A DNA stretch of 64,000 bases from an uncultured Lachnospiraceae bacterium (GTDB lineage Bacteria; Bacillota; Clostridia; Lachnospirales; Lachnospiraceae), in contig CAMWTP010000025.1 in assembly GCA_947177165.1 (NCBI GenBank), positions 1 through 64,000 on the forward strand. Reading direction: 5' to 3'. Positions 43,394 to 51,955 of the stretch are shown here, one piece after another; the stretch's first letter is position 1; every line of letters starts with the position of its first letter. The notes below the pieces were generated by a model. That model saw only the letters and a program-made list of their open reading frames with translations, ran no database searches and was not told the DNA's origin. The position numbers and the translations under genes are program-made.

Positions 43394-44900
43394 ATGAAGT
43401 GCAGATTTAACATTACCGGTTCCTGTAATCCGCAGCGGCATTATATGGTAAGTCTTGATGACTGATTGAAAAAGATTAAGGAAGATTATGTGGACTATGG
43501 AAGATATTTCGTCATAAACAGAGGCCGTCAATACGGAAAGACCACGACATTGGAAGCGCTGAGACGGTATTTAAAAGACGATTACACCGTTTTGTCTCTT
43601 GATTTTCAGCAGATGGGAAGAGAGGATTTTGCAGATGCAGTAACATTTGTGCAGGCTTTTTCCAAAAAACTTTGCAAGGCATTTGATCATGTTCAGGCAA
43701 AGGATAAAGAAAAACTGCAGGGAATGCTGTCAGACTTTAGAAACAATAGTTCCGATGCCAAAATGAGTGAGCTGTTTGAGTGTCTTGGCAGTCTGTGCAA
43801 AGCCAGTCTGTGCCCGATTGTATTGATGATCGATGAGGTTGACAGCGCGTCCAATAATCAGGTGTTTATAGATTTTCTGTCACAGCTTAGAAGCTATTAT
43901 TTAAAGCGTGATGAGATACCGACTTTTCATTCTGTAATCCTTGCAGGTGTCTATGATATAAAAAATCTGAAATTAAAGCTTCGCACTGAATCAGAGCATC
44001 AGTATAACAGTCCGTGGAATATTGCTGCAAAGTTCAAGATTGATATGAGTTTTTCCCCAGTGCAGATTGCGTCAATGCTGGATGAATATGAAAATGACCA
44101 TCATACAGGGATGGATGTACAGGCAATCGCCAATGTAATATATCAGTATACGTCAGGATATCCGGTTCTCGTTTCATCCATCTGCAAGTGTATTGACGAG
44201 GAACTTCCAGATGAAGAAAAATCTGAGGATTTAAGCAGGTTGTGGACCCAGGAAGGTATAGCAAAAGCTGTGACTATTATTTTGAAGGAAAGCTCAACGC
44301 TGTTTGAACACATGACAAAGCAGCTCGACACATATGAGGACTTATACAAAATAGTGGAGGACATCATCTACTGCGTTAAGAGGATTCCGTTTAGCCCTGA
44401 GGAGAAGTCCATTCATATAGGTACTATGTTCGGCTTTTTAAAGGAAGAAAACGGTCATGTTGCAATTGCAAACCGTATGTTTGAGATGTGCCTGTTAAAT
44501 ATGTTCATGGCGAAGGAATCGATTAACAGCGAGGTTTATGCGCAGGGCGGGAGCGACAGAATCGGATTCATCAATCATAATATGCTTGATATGGATTTCG
44601 TCTCTATACCTAAAGCCGATTATCAACGGCACAGGAAACTATTATATGGAAGCACAGACAAGGGATGAGCGGCGTACTGATCTGATTGTTGATTATCTCG
44701 GCGAACAGTTTATTGTCGAACTCAAAATCTGGCACGGCAGTGAATACAATGAGAGAGGGGAGAAACAGCTCACGGACTATCTGGACTATTATTGTAAGGA
44801 CAAGGGATATATGCTCAGCTTTAACTTTAACAAAGACAAGAAAGTGGGAGTAAGGGAAATTCAAGTCGGCGGAAAGACGATTGTGGAGGCTGTTGTGTGA
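43394..44900 (+). pseudogene. AAA-like ATPase with PD-(D/E)XK tail, disrupted by a TGA codon and a frameshift
   Basis: The family begins as here (MKCRFNITGSCNPQRHYMV), but codon 24 is TGA (43463-43465) where an Arg/Lys is expected before LKKIKEDY. After the P-loop NRGRQYGKTTTL and Walker B LMIDEVDS, the frame runs to 44668 and ends in unrelated residues. The expected C-terminal nuclease-like domain (LYLKPIINGTGNYYMEAQTR, LIVDYLGEQFIVELKIWHG, KQLTDYLDYY) continues to 44900 in another frame. Compared with relatives, roughly 30 residues are missing at the junction. ATG 43394 follows GGAGGAGGC. Two independent lesions support inactivation, although a TTG restart at 43466 could make a truncated ATPase. 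Confidence 0.75.
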
Positions 44901-44952
44901 AGTTATAGGAGGTCGTAGCGGAGAGGACAAGAGTTATTGCTGGGAATTTGGG

Positions 44953-46494
44953 CTAAGTCTCCTCCGCCAGTTTTTTCATACACATCCAGTAGTTTCTCTC
45001 TCTGGTGGATTTTGCATTCTGCATATGCTGTTCAATCGCACTTTTTTCAGCCAGCCAGTCTGCCCGGATGGAGCCGAGATCCAGGCAGTGTATGGCCTCC
45101 TGGATTTTTCTTTTTGACAGGCCGGCGTTCTGCATCCGTTCCAGCATCTTAGATGCCTTGCGTACATAGCAGGAGTTGTAAAACATATTTGTATCTGGCT
45201 GATATTCCAGATCAAAGATGCGGGTTCCCGCTGTATTTGGAAGAAAACAGGAATCCTCTGACGATTCTGTGATATGCAGATAATAAAGGACTGCATTTTC
45301 TTTCCCTTCTTTTTTCCGGATGATCCGGCCAAGACGCTGGATTCGCTGGCGCTGGGTCGAGGTGCCTGACAGAATGATGCCGACTGCAGCGTCTGGCACA
45401 TCAACCCCCTCATCGATGGCTTTGCAGGCAATCAATATTCGGATATCGCCCAGCCGGAACCGTTCCAGAGCATTCTTATTGGCTTGTGTTCCAAGCTTGG
45501 AATGATAGCGTGCGACCTTGCCAGGGTACAGATCATGCAGGCGTTCGTACAATGCCTCGGCTTGACGGATACGCTCACCAAAGATCAGTATTTTGTCCTG
45601 TATTCCCAGATATTGTACCAGGTCATATGTGCAGTCAAGCCGTTCGGAAGCCATGCAGACTAAACTTTTTCTTGTGTAGGAAAGATGCATATATTGACGG
45701 GCTGTGTCTGCGATTCTGCGATCTTTATCTCTAATAAGACTGCGTAGCAGTTCAAAGCGTTCTCTCTGGTCCAGCTTGTCGAGAATTGGATAAGAGGAGC
45801 GCAGAGTGAAATACAGAATAGATATTCGGTTAGAGAGTTCTTCATACTCTGCTTTTTCATCTTGATCGAAAGAGAGTCCGATATGAAAAATATCGTATTG
45901 GCATACGGTGCGCCGTGCTGCGGCCGTTTCCATTCCATAGCTGTAAATTTTGCGTCCAAGTGCTGCGGCAAGTTCATGTCCGGCCTGGCCGGAGGGGAGT
46001 GTGGCAGAGAGTCCTAGTGAGAAGAAATGGTCTATATAAGGCTCTATATGCGGCAGAAATTCAAAAATTAATTGATTCTGACCACTTACATAGTGGTGGC
46101 ATTCATCTGCGATGAGCAGTACTGACTTACCCTCGCGGAGTTCCGATAAAATCTGGCGCGCGAGTTCATAGCGCGCAGAGTTTATGACATAGATCATATA
46201 GCTGTGGTCCGGGGAGGATTTGTATCCGCATCCGCGCAGTCCGATCTGTGTTTGTGAACCTTTCTCGTGGAGAAAAGTTCTTAAAGCGCGGTTCCACTGA
46301 TGCAGGAGCGTTCCTGTAGGAACGACGATTTTGACGCGCAGCTCCAAGTCTGTTCTATGTGACAGGCGGTCGGCCGCAGTGAGTGCCAGCAGCGTCTTTC
46401 CTGAGCCAGTTACGGCCTGTACCATTCCCCTGCCATTGTTGGAAAGCCAGCGCTTGAGGCATTCCTCCTGCCATTGATATAGTTTTTGTTCCAT
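44953..46494 (-). CDS. SF2 DEAD/DEAH-like helicase (candidate defence helicase)
   Basis: A 513-residue superfamily 2 helicase. Motifs in order: QWQEECLKRWL (Q-like), AVTGSGKT (27-34), DECHH (130-134), LSATLP (162-167), KILIFGERIRQAEAL, IACKAIDEGVDVP and QRIQRLGRIIRKK. The C-terminal ~100 residues are an accessory helical part. It is transcribed divergently from three genes beginning at 46758, two of which are BrxC/BrxD-like ATPases; helicases of this kind accompany such ATPases in BREX and Shango-type systems. A minus-strand promoter lies 70-95 bp upstream. Confidence 0.8.
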   Translation of the reverse strand: MEQKLYQWQEECLKRWLSNNGRGMVQAVTGSGKTLLALTAADRLSHRTDLELRVKIVVPTGTLLHQWNRALRTFLHEKGSQTQIGLRGCGYKSSPDHSYMIYVINSARYELARQILSELREGKSVLLIADECHHYVSGQNQLIFEFLPHIEPYIDHFFSLGLSATLPSGQAGHELAAALGRKIYSYGMETAAARRTVCQYDIFHIGLSFDQDEKAEYEELSNRISILYFTLRSSYPILDKLDQRERFELLRSLIRDKDRRIADTARQYMHLSYTRKSLVCMASERLDCTYDLVQYLGIQDKILIFGERIRQAEALYERLHDLYPGKVARYHSKLGTQANKNALERFRLGDIRILIACKAIDEGVDVPDAAVGIILSGTSTQRQRIQRLGRIIRKKEGKENAVLYYLHITESSEDSCFLPNTAGTRIFDLEYQPDTNMFYNSCYVRKASKMLERMQNAGLSKRKIQEAIHCLDLGSIRADWLAEKSAIEQHMQNAKSTRERNYWMCMKKLAEET

Positions 46495-46562
46495 GATTCT
46501 GTTCCTATGTTGTGCTGGTGAGAATTTATGAAAACGGTTACTGAGTTCCTGATATATGCATG

Positions 46563-46590
46563 ATTATATCAAAAACATCGCATATTTCAA
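46563..46590 (-). promoter_or_regulatory. Minus-strand SigmaA-type promoter for the helicase
   Basis: Read on the minus strand: -35 TTGAAA (46590-46585), 16-bp spacer, -10 TATAAT (46568-46563). It is correctly placed for the helicase start at 46494. Confidence 0.7.
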
Positions 46591-46598
46591 ACAAAATG

Positions 46599-46627
46599 TT
46601 GAAAAAATGTTCTGTTTCAGATATACT
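46599..46627 (+). promoter_or_regulatory. SigmaA-type promoter for the coiled-coil/ATPase operon
   Basis: TTGAAA (46599-46604), 17-bp spacer, TATACT (46622-46627). The two divergent -35 boxes are only about 9 bp apart, so one regulator could control both directions. The + transcript has an unusually long leader of about 125 nt before ATG 46758, in which I saw no clear structure. Confidence 0.7.
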
Positions 46628-46757
46628 TTTTATAGTTTGTAGAATGAAGAGACTTTCTGGGGACGTGCGTATCTGGGAGAATTTAATTGTACAAGCGTGA
46701 GGATTATTTGCATTAGAAAAATATACATGTGCTCAAAACGCACAGATAGGAGAAAGA

Positions 46758-47525
46758 ATGAATTACGAAGATTTTTATCAGGATCTGCTGCCGCAGCAAA
46801 AAAGCGTGAAGGATGGACTTGCTTCCCTGCAGAAGCTGTTTAAGACAGTCAGCCGTGAACTGGAGGGAGGTGATGTCAAAAACCTCGCCAAGGATTTGGA
46901 GGCTATGGCGCAGACGGTTTCGGCGGTCGCGGAATCCGTGGATGCCATGAAGACTGCCACGGATGGATTTGACGCAAAGGGATATTTTGAGAGCGGGGAG
47001 TTTGCGGAGCAGATGCTGGCAGCCTGCGCGGAAAAGGGTGTGGATGTCCGCGGAGAATTTCCTGTCTATGAGATGTTTCCTTACCGCGTAAAATTAGATA
47101 CTGAGAATCAGGACGTTTATCTGGATCGCAAGAAAGTGCAGTGTATGCGGCCGGCAAGCTTTGTGGACATTGTTAAGAACGGACAGGAAAAGCTAAACAA
47201 GGCTTCGTTTAATGCTGTTTCTTTTGCAGGTGAGCTGGCGGATGCCTATGACATGGCTGTTATCAAATATAACAGGCAGAAGCAGTCAGATATTTATCTG
47301 ACAAATCTGTACAAGATCCTGGCACCGATGAGCCGTTTCCGGAAGGATTATGATCAGCAGAGCTTTGCATTTGATCTGGCAAGACTGTATATTTCCGGAA
47401 TAGAGGAGACGAAAAGTGGAAGGAAGTTCCAGTTTGGACCTAGTAGAGTAGGCGGGAAGGCAATCCGCATTCTGGACATGGAAGGTAAGGAACAGTTTCT
47501 TGCGACAATTCGTTTTTTTGAGTAG
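46758..47525 (+). CDS. Hypothetical coiled-coil protein of the ATPase/helicase module
   Basis: A 255-residue soluble protein with no recognised domain. Residues ~15-70 form a heptad-rich helical region (VKDGLASLQKLFKTVSRELE). The middle has EFPVYEMFPYRVKLDTENQD, which looks like a small alpha/beta domain, and the C-terminus ends with a beta-rich GKAIRILDMEGKEQFLATIR segment. RBS TAGGAGAAAG. It is first in a tight operon with two ATPases (20-bp gap), so it is probably a specificity or adaptor subunit (inference). Confidence 0.7.
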   Translation: MNYEDFYQDLLPQQKSVKDGLASLQKLFKTVSRELEGGDVKNLAKDLEAMAQTVSAVAESVDAMKTATDGFDAKGYFESGEFAEQMLAACAEKGVDVRGEFPVYEMFPYRVKLDTENQDVYLDRKKVQCMRPASFVDIVKNGQEKLNKASFNAVSFAGELADAYDMAVIKYNRQKQSDIYLTNLYKILAPMSRFRKDYDQQSFAFDLARLYISGIEETKSGRKFQFGPSRVGGKAIRILDMEGKEQFLATIRFFE

Positions 47526-47545
47526 GCATATGAGGGGGACCATTT

Positions 47546-48730
47546 ATGGCAGAAGCGTTCAATGAAATTTCTGGCGCTGCAAAGGAGCAGCTCACATGCG
47601 GAGTGTCGTTTCTCACCGACTTCTGGCGGGAGAAATATCTTCAGGAATACATCAGAAATGGTGGCAGCAAGATTAAATTCGTAACAGGACGTCAGGGGAG
47701 CGGGAAGACGCATTTCCTGAGGCTGATGACAGCGATTGCCAAGGAGGAGGATTACAAGACTGCGCAGTTTTCAGCAAGGGATATCTGGCTGCATGATTTT
47801 AAGGATATCTATGTGGAAATTCTCCAGCAGTGTGATATTATGGGGTGTCTGGAGGCAGTCAGCCACCAGCTGATCGAGCAGATGGGGTTTCGATTTCAGG
47901 ATATCCCGGAGGGGATGCGTTTTATTGACTATCTTTCCCAGAATGATTCGAGTGATGCGATCACCAAACGGGAAATCAGATCTCTGCTACGGAAAATCTT
48001 TTTGGACAATCCCTTGATGGACAACAATTTTGCGCTGGCGTGCAGTATGCTTGCCGGGAGCATTCTGGGATATCCTGTGTTGGAGGAGCAGAACAAGGAG
48101 CTGCTGCTTGGGTGGCTGGAGGGCGACCGCTCCATCAAATTATCCCAACTGCGTGCGCTCGATTTTTATCCCAGCCGCATCACAAAATACAATGCGAGGC
48201 ATATGCTTCGCTCTCTGGCGGAGCTGGTACATATGGGAGGACATTCTGGTCTGTTTATTACAATTGACGACATGGAGATTCTGATCAGCCGCTCCAGTCT
48301 GGAACCAGTACATTATACGAAGGTGAAGCGGGAAGATACGTATGAGAGTATCCGTCAGCTGATTGATGATATCGACAGCATGAGAAATATTATGTTTGTG
48401 TATGCTTTTGACCGCGAACTGCTCGACAATGAAAATGCGGGAGTGAAATCGTATCAGGCGTTGTGGATGCGGATTCAGAATGAGATTGTGGGAGAGCGTT
48501 TTAATCGCTTTGCGGATATGATTGATATGGACCAGCTGGCAGCACAGGAATATACGCCGGATGTGATCGTAGCAATGTCTGAGAGTATTGCAGGTGCACA
48601 GGAGGGGGGCTTGCTCAACTCGTTAGATCAAAAAACTGCAGAACAGCTTATAGAACGTGCACGCATGGGGGCGGTGGGAGTGCCTCAGTTGATTCAGATG
48701 ATGGTGCAGGGGGTGGACACAGATGTATGA
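47546..48730 (+). CDS. BrxC/BrxD-like P-loop ATPase (DUF2791-type), first copy
   Basis: A 394-residue protein. Walker A is VTGRQGSGKTHFLRLM (GRQGSGKT 48-55), and a Walker B-like GLFITIDDMEIL lies around 234-245. The later VPQLIQMMVQG tail and overall length match the P-loop family that NCBI describes as BREX system ATP-binding proteins. It overlaps the next ATPase gene by 8 bp. It probably works as part of a hetero-oligomer with that ATPase on DNA. Confidence 0.7.
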   Translation: MAEAFNEISGAAKEQLTCGVSFLTDFWREKYLQEYIRNGGSKIKFVTGRQGSGKTHFLRLMTAIAKEEDYKTAQFSARDIWLHDFKDIYVEILQQCDIMGCLEAVSHQLIEQMGFRFQDIPEGMRFIDYLSQNDSSDAITKREIRSLLRKIFLDNPLMDNNFALACSMLAGSILGYPVLEEQNKELLLGWLEGDRSIKLSQLRALDFYPSRITKYNARHMLRSLAELVHMGGHSGLFITIDDMEILISRSSLEPVHYTKVKREDTYESIRQLIDDIDSMRNIMFVYAFDRELLDNENAGVKSYQALWMRIQNEIVGERFNRFADMIDMDQLAAQEYTPDVIVAMSESIAGAQEGGLLNSLDQKTAEQLIERARMGAVGVPQLIQMMVQGVDTDV

Positions 48731-49913
48731 TATCAAAGCGAGACATATGATTGAGGCGCTGCGCTCGGGTGTGCCTTCCCGCGCTGTAGGGCAGTATTTT
48801 TCAGAGGCGCGTCCGAAAATCATGAAAGAAATCTCAGACCGGCTCGACCATGTATGTGAACAGGGCAAGTCTGGCGGCATGGTGATTTGCGGAAAGTATG
48901 GGGAAGGGAAGACTCATCTTTTAAATACCGTATTTAGCCTTGCCCATTCCAACGATATGGTAGTATCTTATCTGTCGCTGAGCAAGGAGACGCCGATGGA
49001 CAAGCTCTATCTGGTATATCAGAAGCTGATACAGAATACCTATCTTCCCAGACGGGAGCAGCCGGGATTTATGTATGAGGTGGATAAAATATCTGCGAAA
49101 AGTCCGATTGCAAATGAAATGTTTTTATATGCTGCAAAACAGCTGGAGACAGATAAGCTGTATTATTTGTTCCGCTCCTATCTCAACACAGAGGATCCGG
49201 ATGAGAAGTTTCTTTTACAGGCTGATCTGGAGGGGGATTTTGTAGCCAATGTATCGTTGAAAAAGATTTACAGGCGTATTTTTAATGAGCCTGTAAAGTA
49301 CAATGTAAATTTCACCAAGACAAAGCACTGCGGAGATTACATTTCCTTTATGAGTCACCTGTTTACACAGATGGGGTATCATGGCTGGGTAATTCTGGTG
49401 GATGAGACGGAGCTGATGGGGCGGCTTGGCAAAAAAGCGCGTCTGAATGCGTACAGGAATATGGCGAAGTTCCTGATGCCGAATTCGTGTCTGGAATCGA
49501 CGTTCAGTATTTTTGCGCTCAGTGCTTCCTATGTGGAGGATGTTATCGAGGGGAAACATGAATATATGAATCTTGAGGAGGTATATCCGGAAGAACAGGA
49601 GCCGGCCAGATCGGTCTTGGATATACTTACAAAGGCTCCCCAGCTGCTGCCTTTGACAAAAGAAGAAATCAATGAGGTATTGTGCAAGATACAGGATTTT
49701 CATGGCAAAGCCTATGAGTGGACACCCAATTTGTCAGCTGCTTCGCTGGCGGCATCAACACAGTCGGGTGGATATCTGCTGCGCACCAAAATCCGCGCGG
49801 CAATCGAGTTTTTAGACCAGCTCTATCAGTATGGAAAGGCGGGAAATACGACCATCAATGAGCTCGGAGAGGAGACGTTTGAGGAAGATGTACCGCTTAT
49901 TGATGATTTTTAA
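48723..49913 (+). CDS. BrxD-like P-loop ATPase (DUF2791-type), second copy
   Basis: A 396-residue protein. Walker A is CGKYGEGKTHLL (57-66), the GEGKTHLL form typical of DUF2791; Walker B is WVILVDETELMGRLG (D227, E228), and ALSASYVEDVI may serve as the sensor region. The C-terminal ~100 residues are likely a winged-helix part. Start overlaps the previous stop region, indicating coupling. Followed by a strong terminator. Confidence 0.75.
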   Translation: MYDIKARHMIEALRSGVPSRAVGQYFSEARPKIMKEISDRLDHVCEQGKSGGMVICGKYGEGKTHLLNTVFSLAHSNDMVVSYLSLSKETPMDKLYLVYQKLIQNTYLPRREQPGFMYEVDKISAKSPIANEMFLYAAKQLETDKLYYLFRSYLNTEDPDEKFLLQADLEGDFVANVSLKKIYRRIFNEPVKYNVNFTKTKHCGDYISFMSHLFTQMGYHGWVILVDETELMGRLGKKARLNAYRNMAKFLMPNSCLESTFSIFALSASYVEDVIEGKHEYMNLEEVYPEEQEPARSVLDILTKAPQLLPLTKEEINEVLCKIQDFHGKAYEWTPNLSAASLAASTQSGGYLLRTKIRAAIEFLDQLYQYGKAGNTTINELGEETFEEDVPLIDDF

Positions 49914-49924
49914 CAGAATCAGGT

Positions 49925-49959
49925 AAAACAAATGACTGTCGTTGACAGTCATTTGTTTT
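49925..49959. terminator. Bidirectional intrinsic terminator
   Basis: A perfect 16-bp stem, AAAACAAATGACTGTC (49925-49940) with GACAGTCATTTGTTTT (49944-49959), around a 3-nt loop. A-run and T-run at the ends allow termination from both convergent genes (ATPase operon and pepF). Confidence 0.9.
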
Positions 49960-49970
49960 AGCCGCCTTTT

Positions 49971-51770
49971 TTACCGCATCAGTTCCGCCAGTTCGTCAAT
50001 CAGGCTGTCAAACAGCTTGAGTGCCTCCTCGACAGGTTTCTTTGTGGACATGTCAACGCCTGCATCTTTTAGGATTGACACAGGGTCTTTGGAGCATCCG
50101 GCGCTCAGGAAGTTTTCTTTGTAAGCTTTTACAGCAGGTTCGCCCTCGCTCAGTATTTTCTGTGACAGTGCGATCGCGGCAGAGAATCCCGTAGCGTACT
50201 GGTACACATAGAAATTGTAGAAAAAGTGCGGGATGCGTGCCCACTCCAAGTCAATTTTTGCGTCATGTACAATATCTTTGCCGAAGTACAGGTCAATCAG
50301 ATCGTGATATATTTTGCAGGCGGATTCAGAGTTGATGCTCTCGCCGTTCTGAATCAGCTGGCTCATCTTTAACTCAAACTCTGCAAACATTGTCTGGCGG
50401 TAAAGCGTTGTCCGAAACTGCTCCAGGAAGTAGTTGATCAGGTACGCCCGCTCTTTTTTATCGGTTGTTTTCTTTAAGAGATACTGCATCAGGAGCGCTT
50501 CATTGCAGGTGGAGGCAACCTCCGCCACAAAGATTACATACTCTGCGTTCACAACGGGCTGGTTCTTGTTTGAGAGGTAGGAGTGCAGTGCATGTCCCAT
50601 CTCGTGAGCCGTTGTAAATTCACTGTCGAGATTGTTTTTGTAATTCAGGAGCACATAGGGGTGAACATAGCAGCCGCTCGAGTATGCGCCGCTGCGCTTG
50701 CCCTCGTTTTCATAGATGTCAATCCAGCGGTTTTGAAAGCCCTCGTCGAGAAGCGCCACGTAGTCGTCGCCGAGGACGGAGAGCGCTTCGCGGATGTTTT
50801 CTTTTGCCTCTGTAAATGGAATGTCGCGCTCCGCATTCGGCACGATCGGCACATACAAGTCATACATATGGAGTGCATCGACCTTTAACAGTTTCTTTCT
50901 GAGACGCACATACTTGTACATGGATTCCATGTTTTCATGGACGGCTTCGATCAGATTGTTATAGACCTGCGGAGCTACATTGTTTGCATCAAGGGCAGCT
51001 TCCAATGGACTGCCATACTTGCGCATCCTGGAGAAGAAGTTGAGCTGCTTCATCTGTGCAGACAGGATCGCGGCGGATGTATTTTTGTGCTCGGCATAGG
51101 TTTTGTACAGGGATTCAAAGGCATCTTTTCTGACATTCCTGTCATAATTCTGCATCAGCGGGATAAAGCTCGCATGCGTTACAGGGAAGCGGTTGCCCTC
51201 GATATCTGTCACGGATTCGTAGGTCATGTCCGCGTCGTTTAACAGGCTGAAGATGTCGTCGGGCGACTGTGCGAGATCGCCTGCGGCAGCCAGTATTTTT
51301 TCTTCTGCGTCGCTTAGGATATGTTCCTTTTTCCGGAGAATATCATTCAGGAATCTCTGGTACTGGTTCAGTCCGGGCTGCTTCTCATAAAATTCATTCA
51401 GGACGGCATCTGGAATCTCAAGAATTTCAGGTTCCGCAAACGAAAGTGCGGAGGAGATGGAAACAAACACTCCTGTCGTCTGATCCCGGAAACCCTGATA
51501 GGTTGTGTTTTTCGTGTCCTCGTCGGCCTTTCTCATGGAATAATTTGCAAAGCGGTCGATCAGTACTGTGATTTCATCCTGGAGCTGCAGGAAGGCGAGC
51601 AGGTTGTCTGCGGACGCACTGAGCTTTCCCTGAAAAGCTTCGATGCGCGGTATCATGCCCTTTATCTTTTCCAGATCCTTTTTCCAGTCTTCATCGCTGG
51701 CGTAGAGATCCTCGACAGCCCACGTATACTCTTTTGGGACATCGCTTCGTTTTTCATAACTTTCATTCAT
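49971..51770 (-). CDS. pepF: Oligoendopeptidase F (M3 family metallopeptidase)
   Basis: About 599 residues, the normal PepF length. The zinc site is FTTAHEMGHALH (HEMGH 389-393), with the third ligand in the VASTCNEALL region downstream. The N-terminus (RSDVPKEYTWAVEDLYASDE) is typical. ATG at 51770 has AAGGAG 9 nt upstream; a longer frame to 51803 lacks a site. It is a cytoplasmic enzyme cutting short peptides. Housekeeping, and not obviously linked to its neighbours. Confidence 0.92.
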   Translation of the reverse strand: MNESYEKRSDVPKEYTWAVEDLYASDEDWKKDLEKIKGMIPRIEAFQGKLSASADNLLAFLQLQDEITVLIDRFANYSMRKADEDTKNTTYQGFRDQTTGVFVSISSALSFAEPEILEIPDAVLNEFYEKQPGLNQYQRFLNDILRKKEHILSDAEEKILAAAGDLAQSPDDIFSLLNDADMTYESVTDIEGNRFPVTHASFIPLMQNYDRNVRKDAFESLYKTYAEHKNTSAAILSAQMKQLNFFSRMRKYGSPLEAALDANNVAPQVYNNLIEAVHENMESMYKYVRLRKKLLKVDALHMYDLYVPIVPNAERDIPFTEAKENIREALSVLGDDYVALLDEGFQNRWIDIYENEGKRSGAYSSGCYVHPYVLLNYKNNLDSEFTTAHEMGHALHSYLSNKNQPVVNAEYVIFVAEVASTCNEALLMQYLLKKTTDKKERAYLINYFLEQFRTTLYRQTMFAEFELKMSQLIQNGESINSESACKIYHDLIDLYFGKDIVHDAKIDLEWARIPHFFYNFYVYQYATGFSAAIALSQKILSEGEPAVKAYKENFLSAGCSKDPVSILKDAGVDMSTKKPVEEALKLFDSLIDELAELMR

Positions 51771-51847
51771 GGTAGAATTCTCCTTTGACAAAATAATTTT
51801 CACTTTATTCTATCATTTTATTAGTCATTATGCTAGACTAAAATGTA

Positions 51848-51889
51848 AAGAGAATTTCTAAAGCTTTACAGAAAAAGAGAATTTCTAAA
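51848..51889. repeat. 15-bp direct repeat upstream of addB
   Basis: AAGAGAATTTCTAAA occurs at 51848-51862 and again at 51875-51889, 27 bp apart from start to start. It lies about 70-110 bp before addB. Could be an operator pair or simple duplication. Confidence 0.55.
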
Positions 51890-51955
51890 TCTTCGCATAA
51901 GAAAAAGCCAGGACAGGCATTTTTCAAGTATGTTATTCAGTACAGGAGGCAGGAA

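Noticed and set aside
43463-43465. In-frame TGA in the ATPase read as selenocysteine
   Set aside because: Relatives have a basic residue here, no SECIS-like structure is apparent, and a second lesion exists downstream; inactivation is the simpler reading.
44538-44900. Separate small gene downstream of the ATPase
   Set aside because: Its product from about 44610 is the expected C-terminal nuclease-like domain of the ATPase in a shifted frame, so it is part of the pseudogene.
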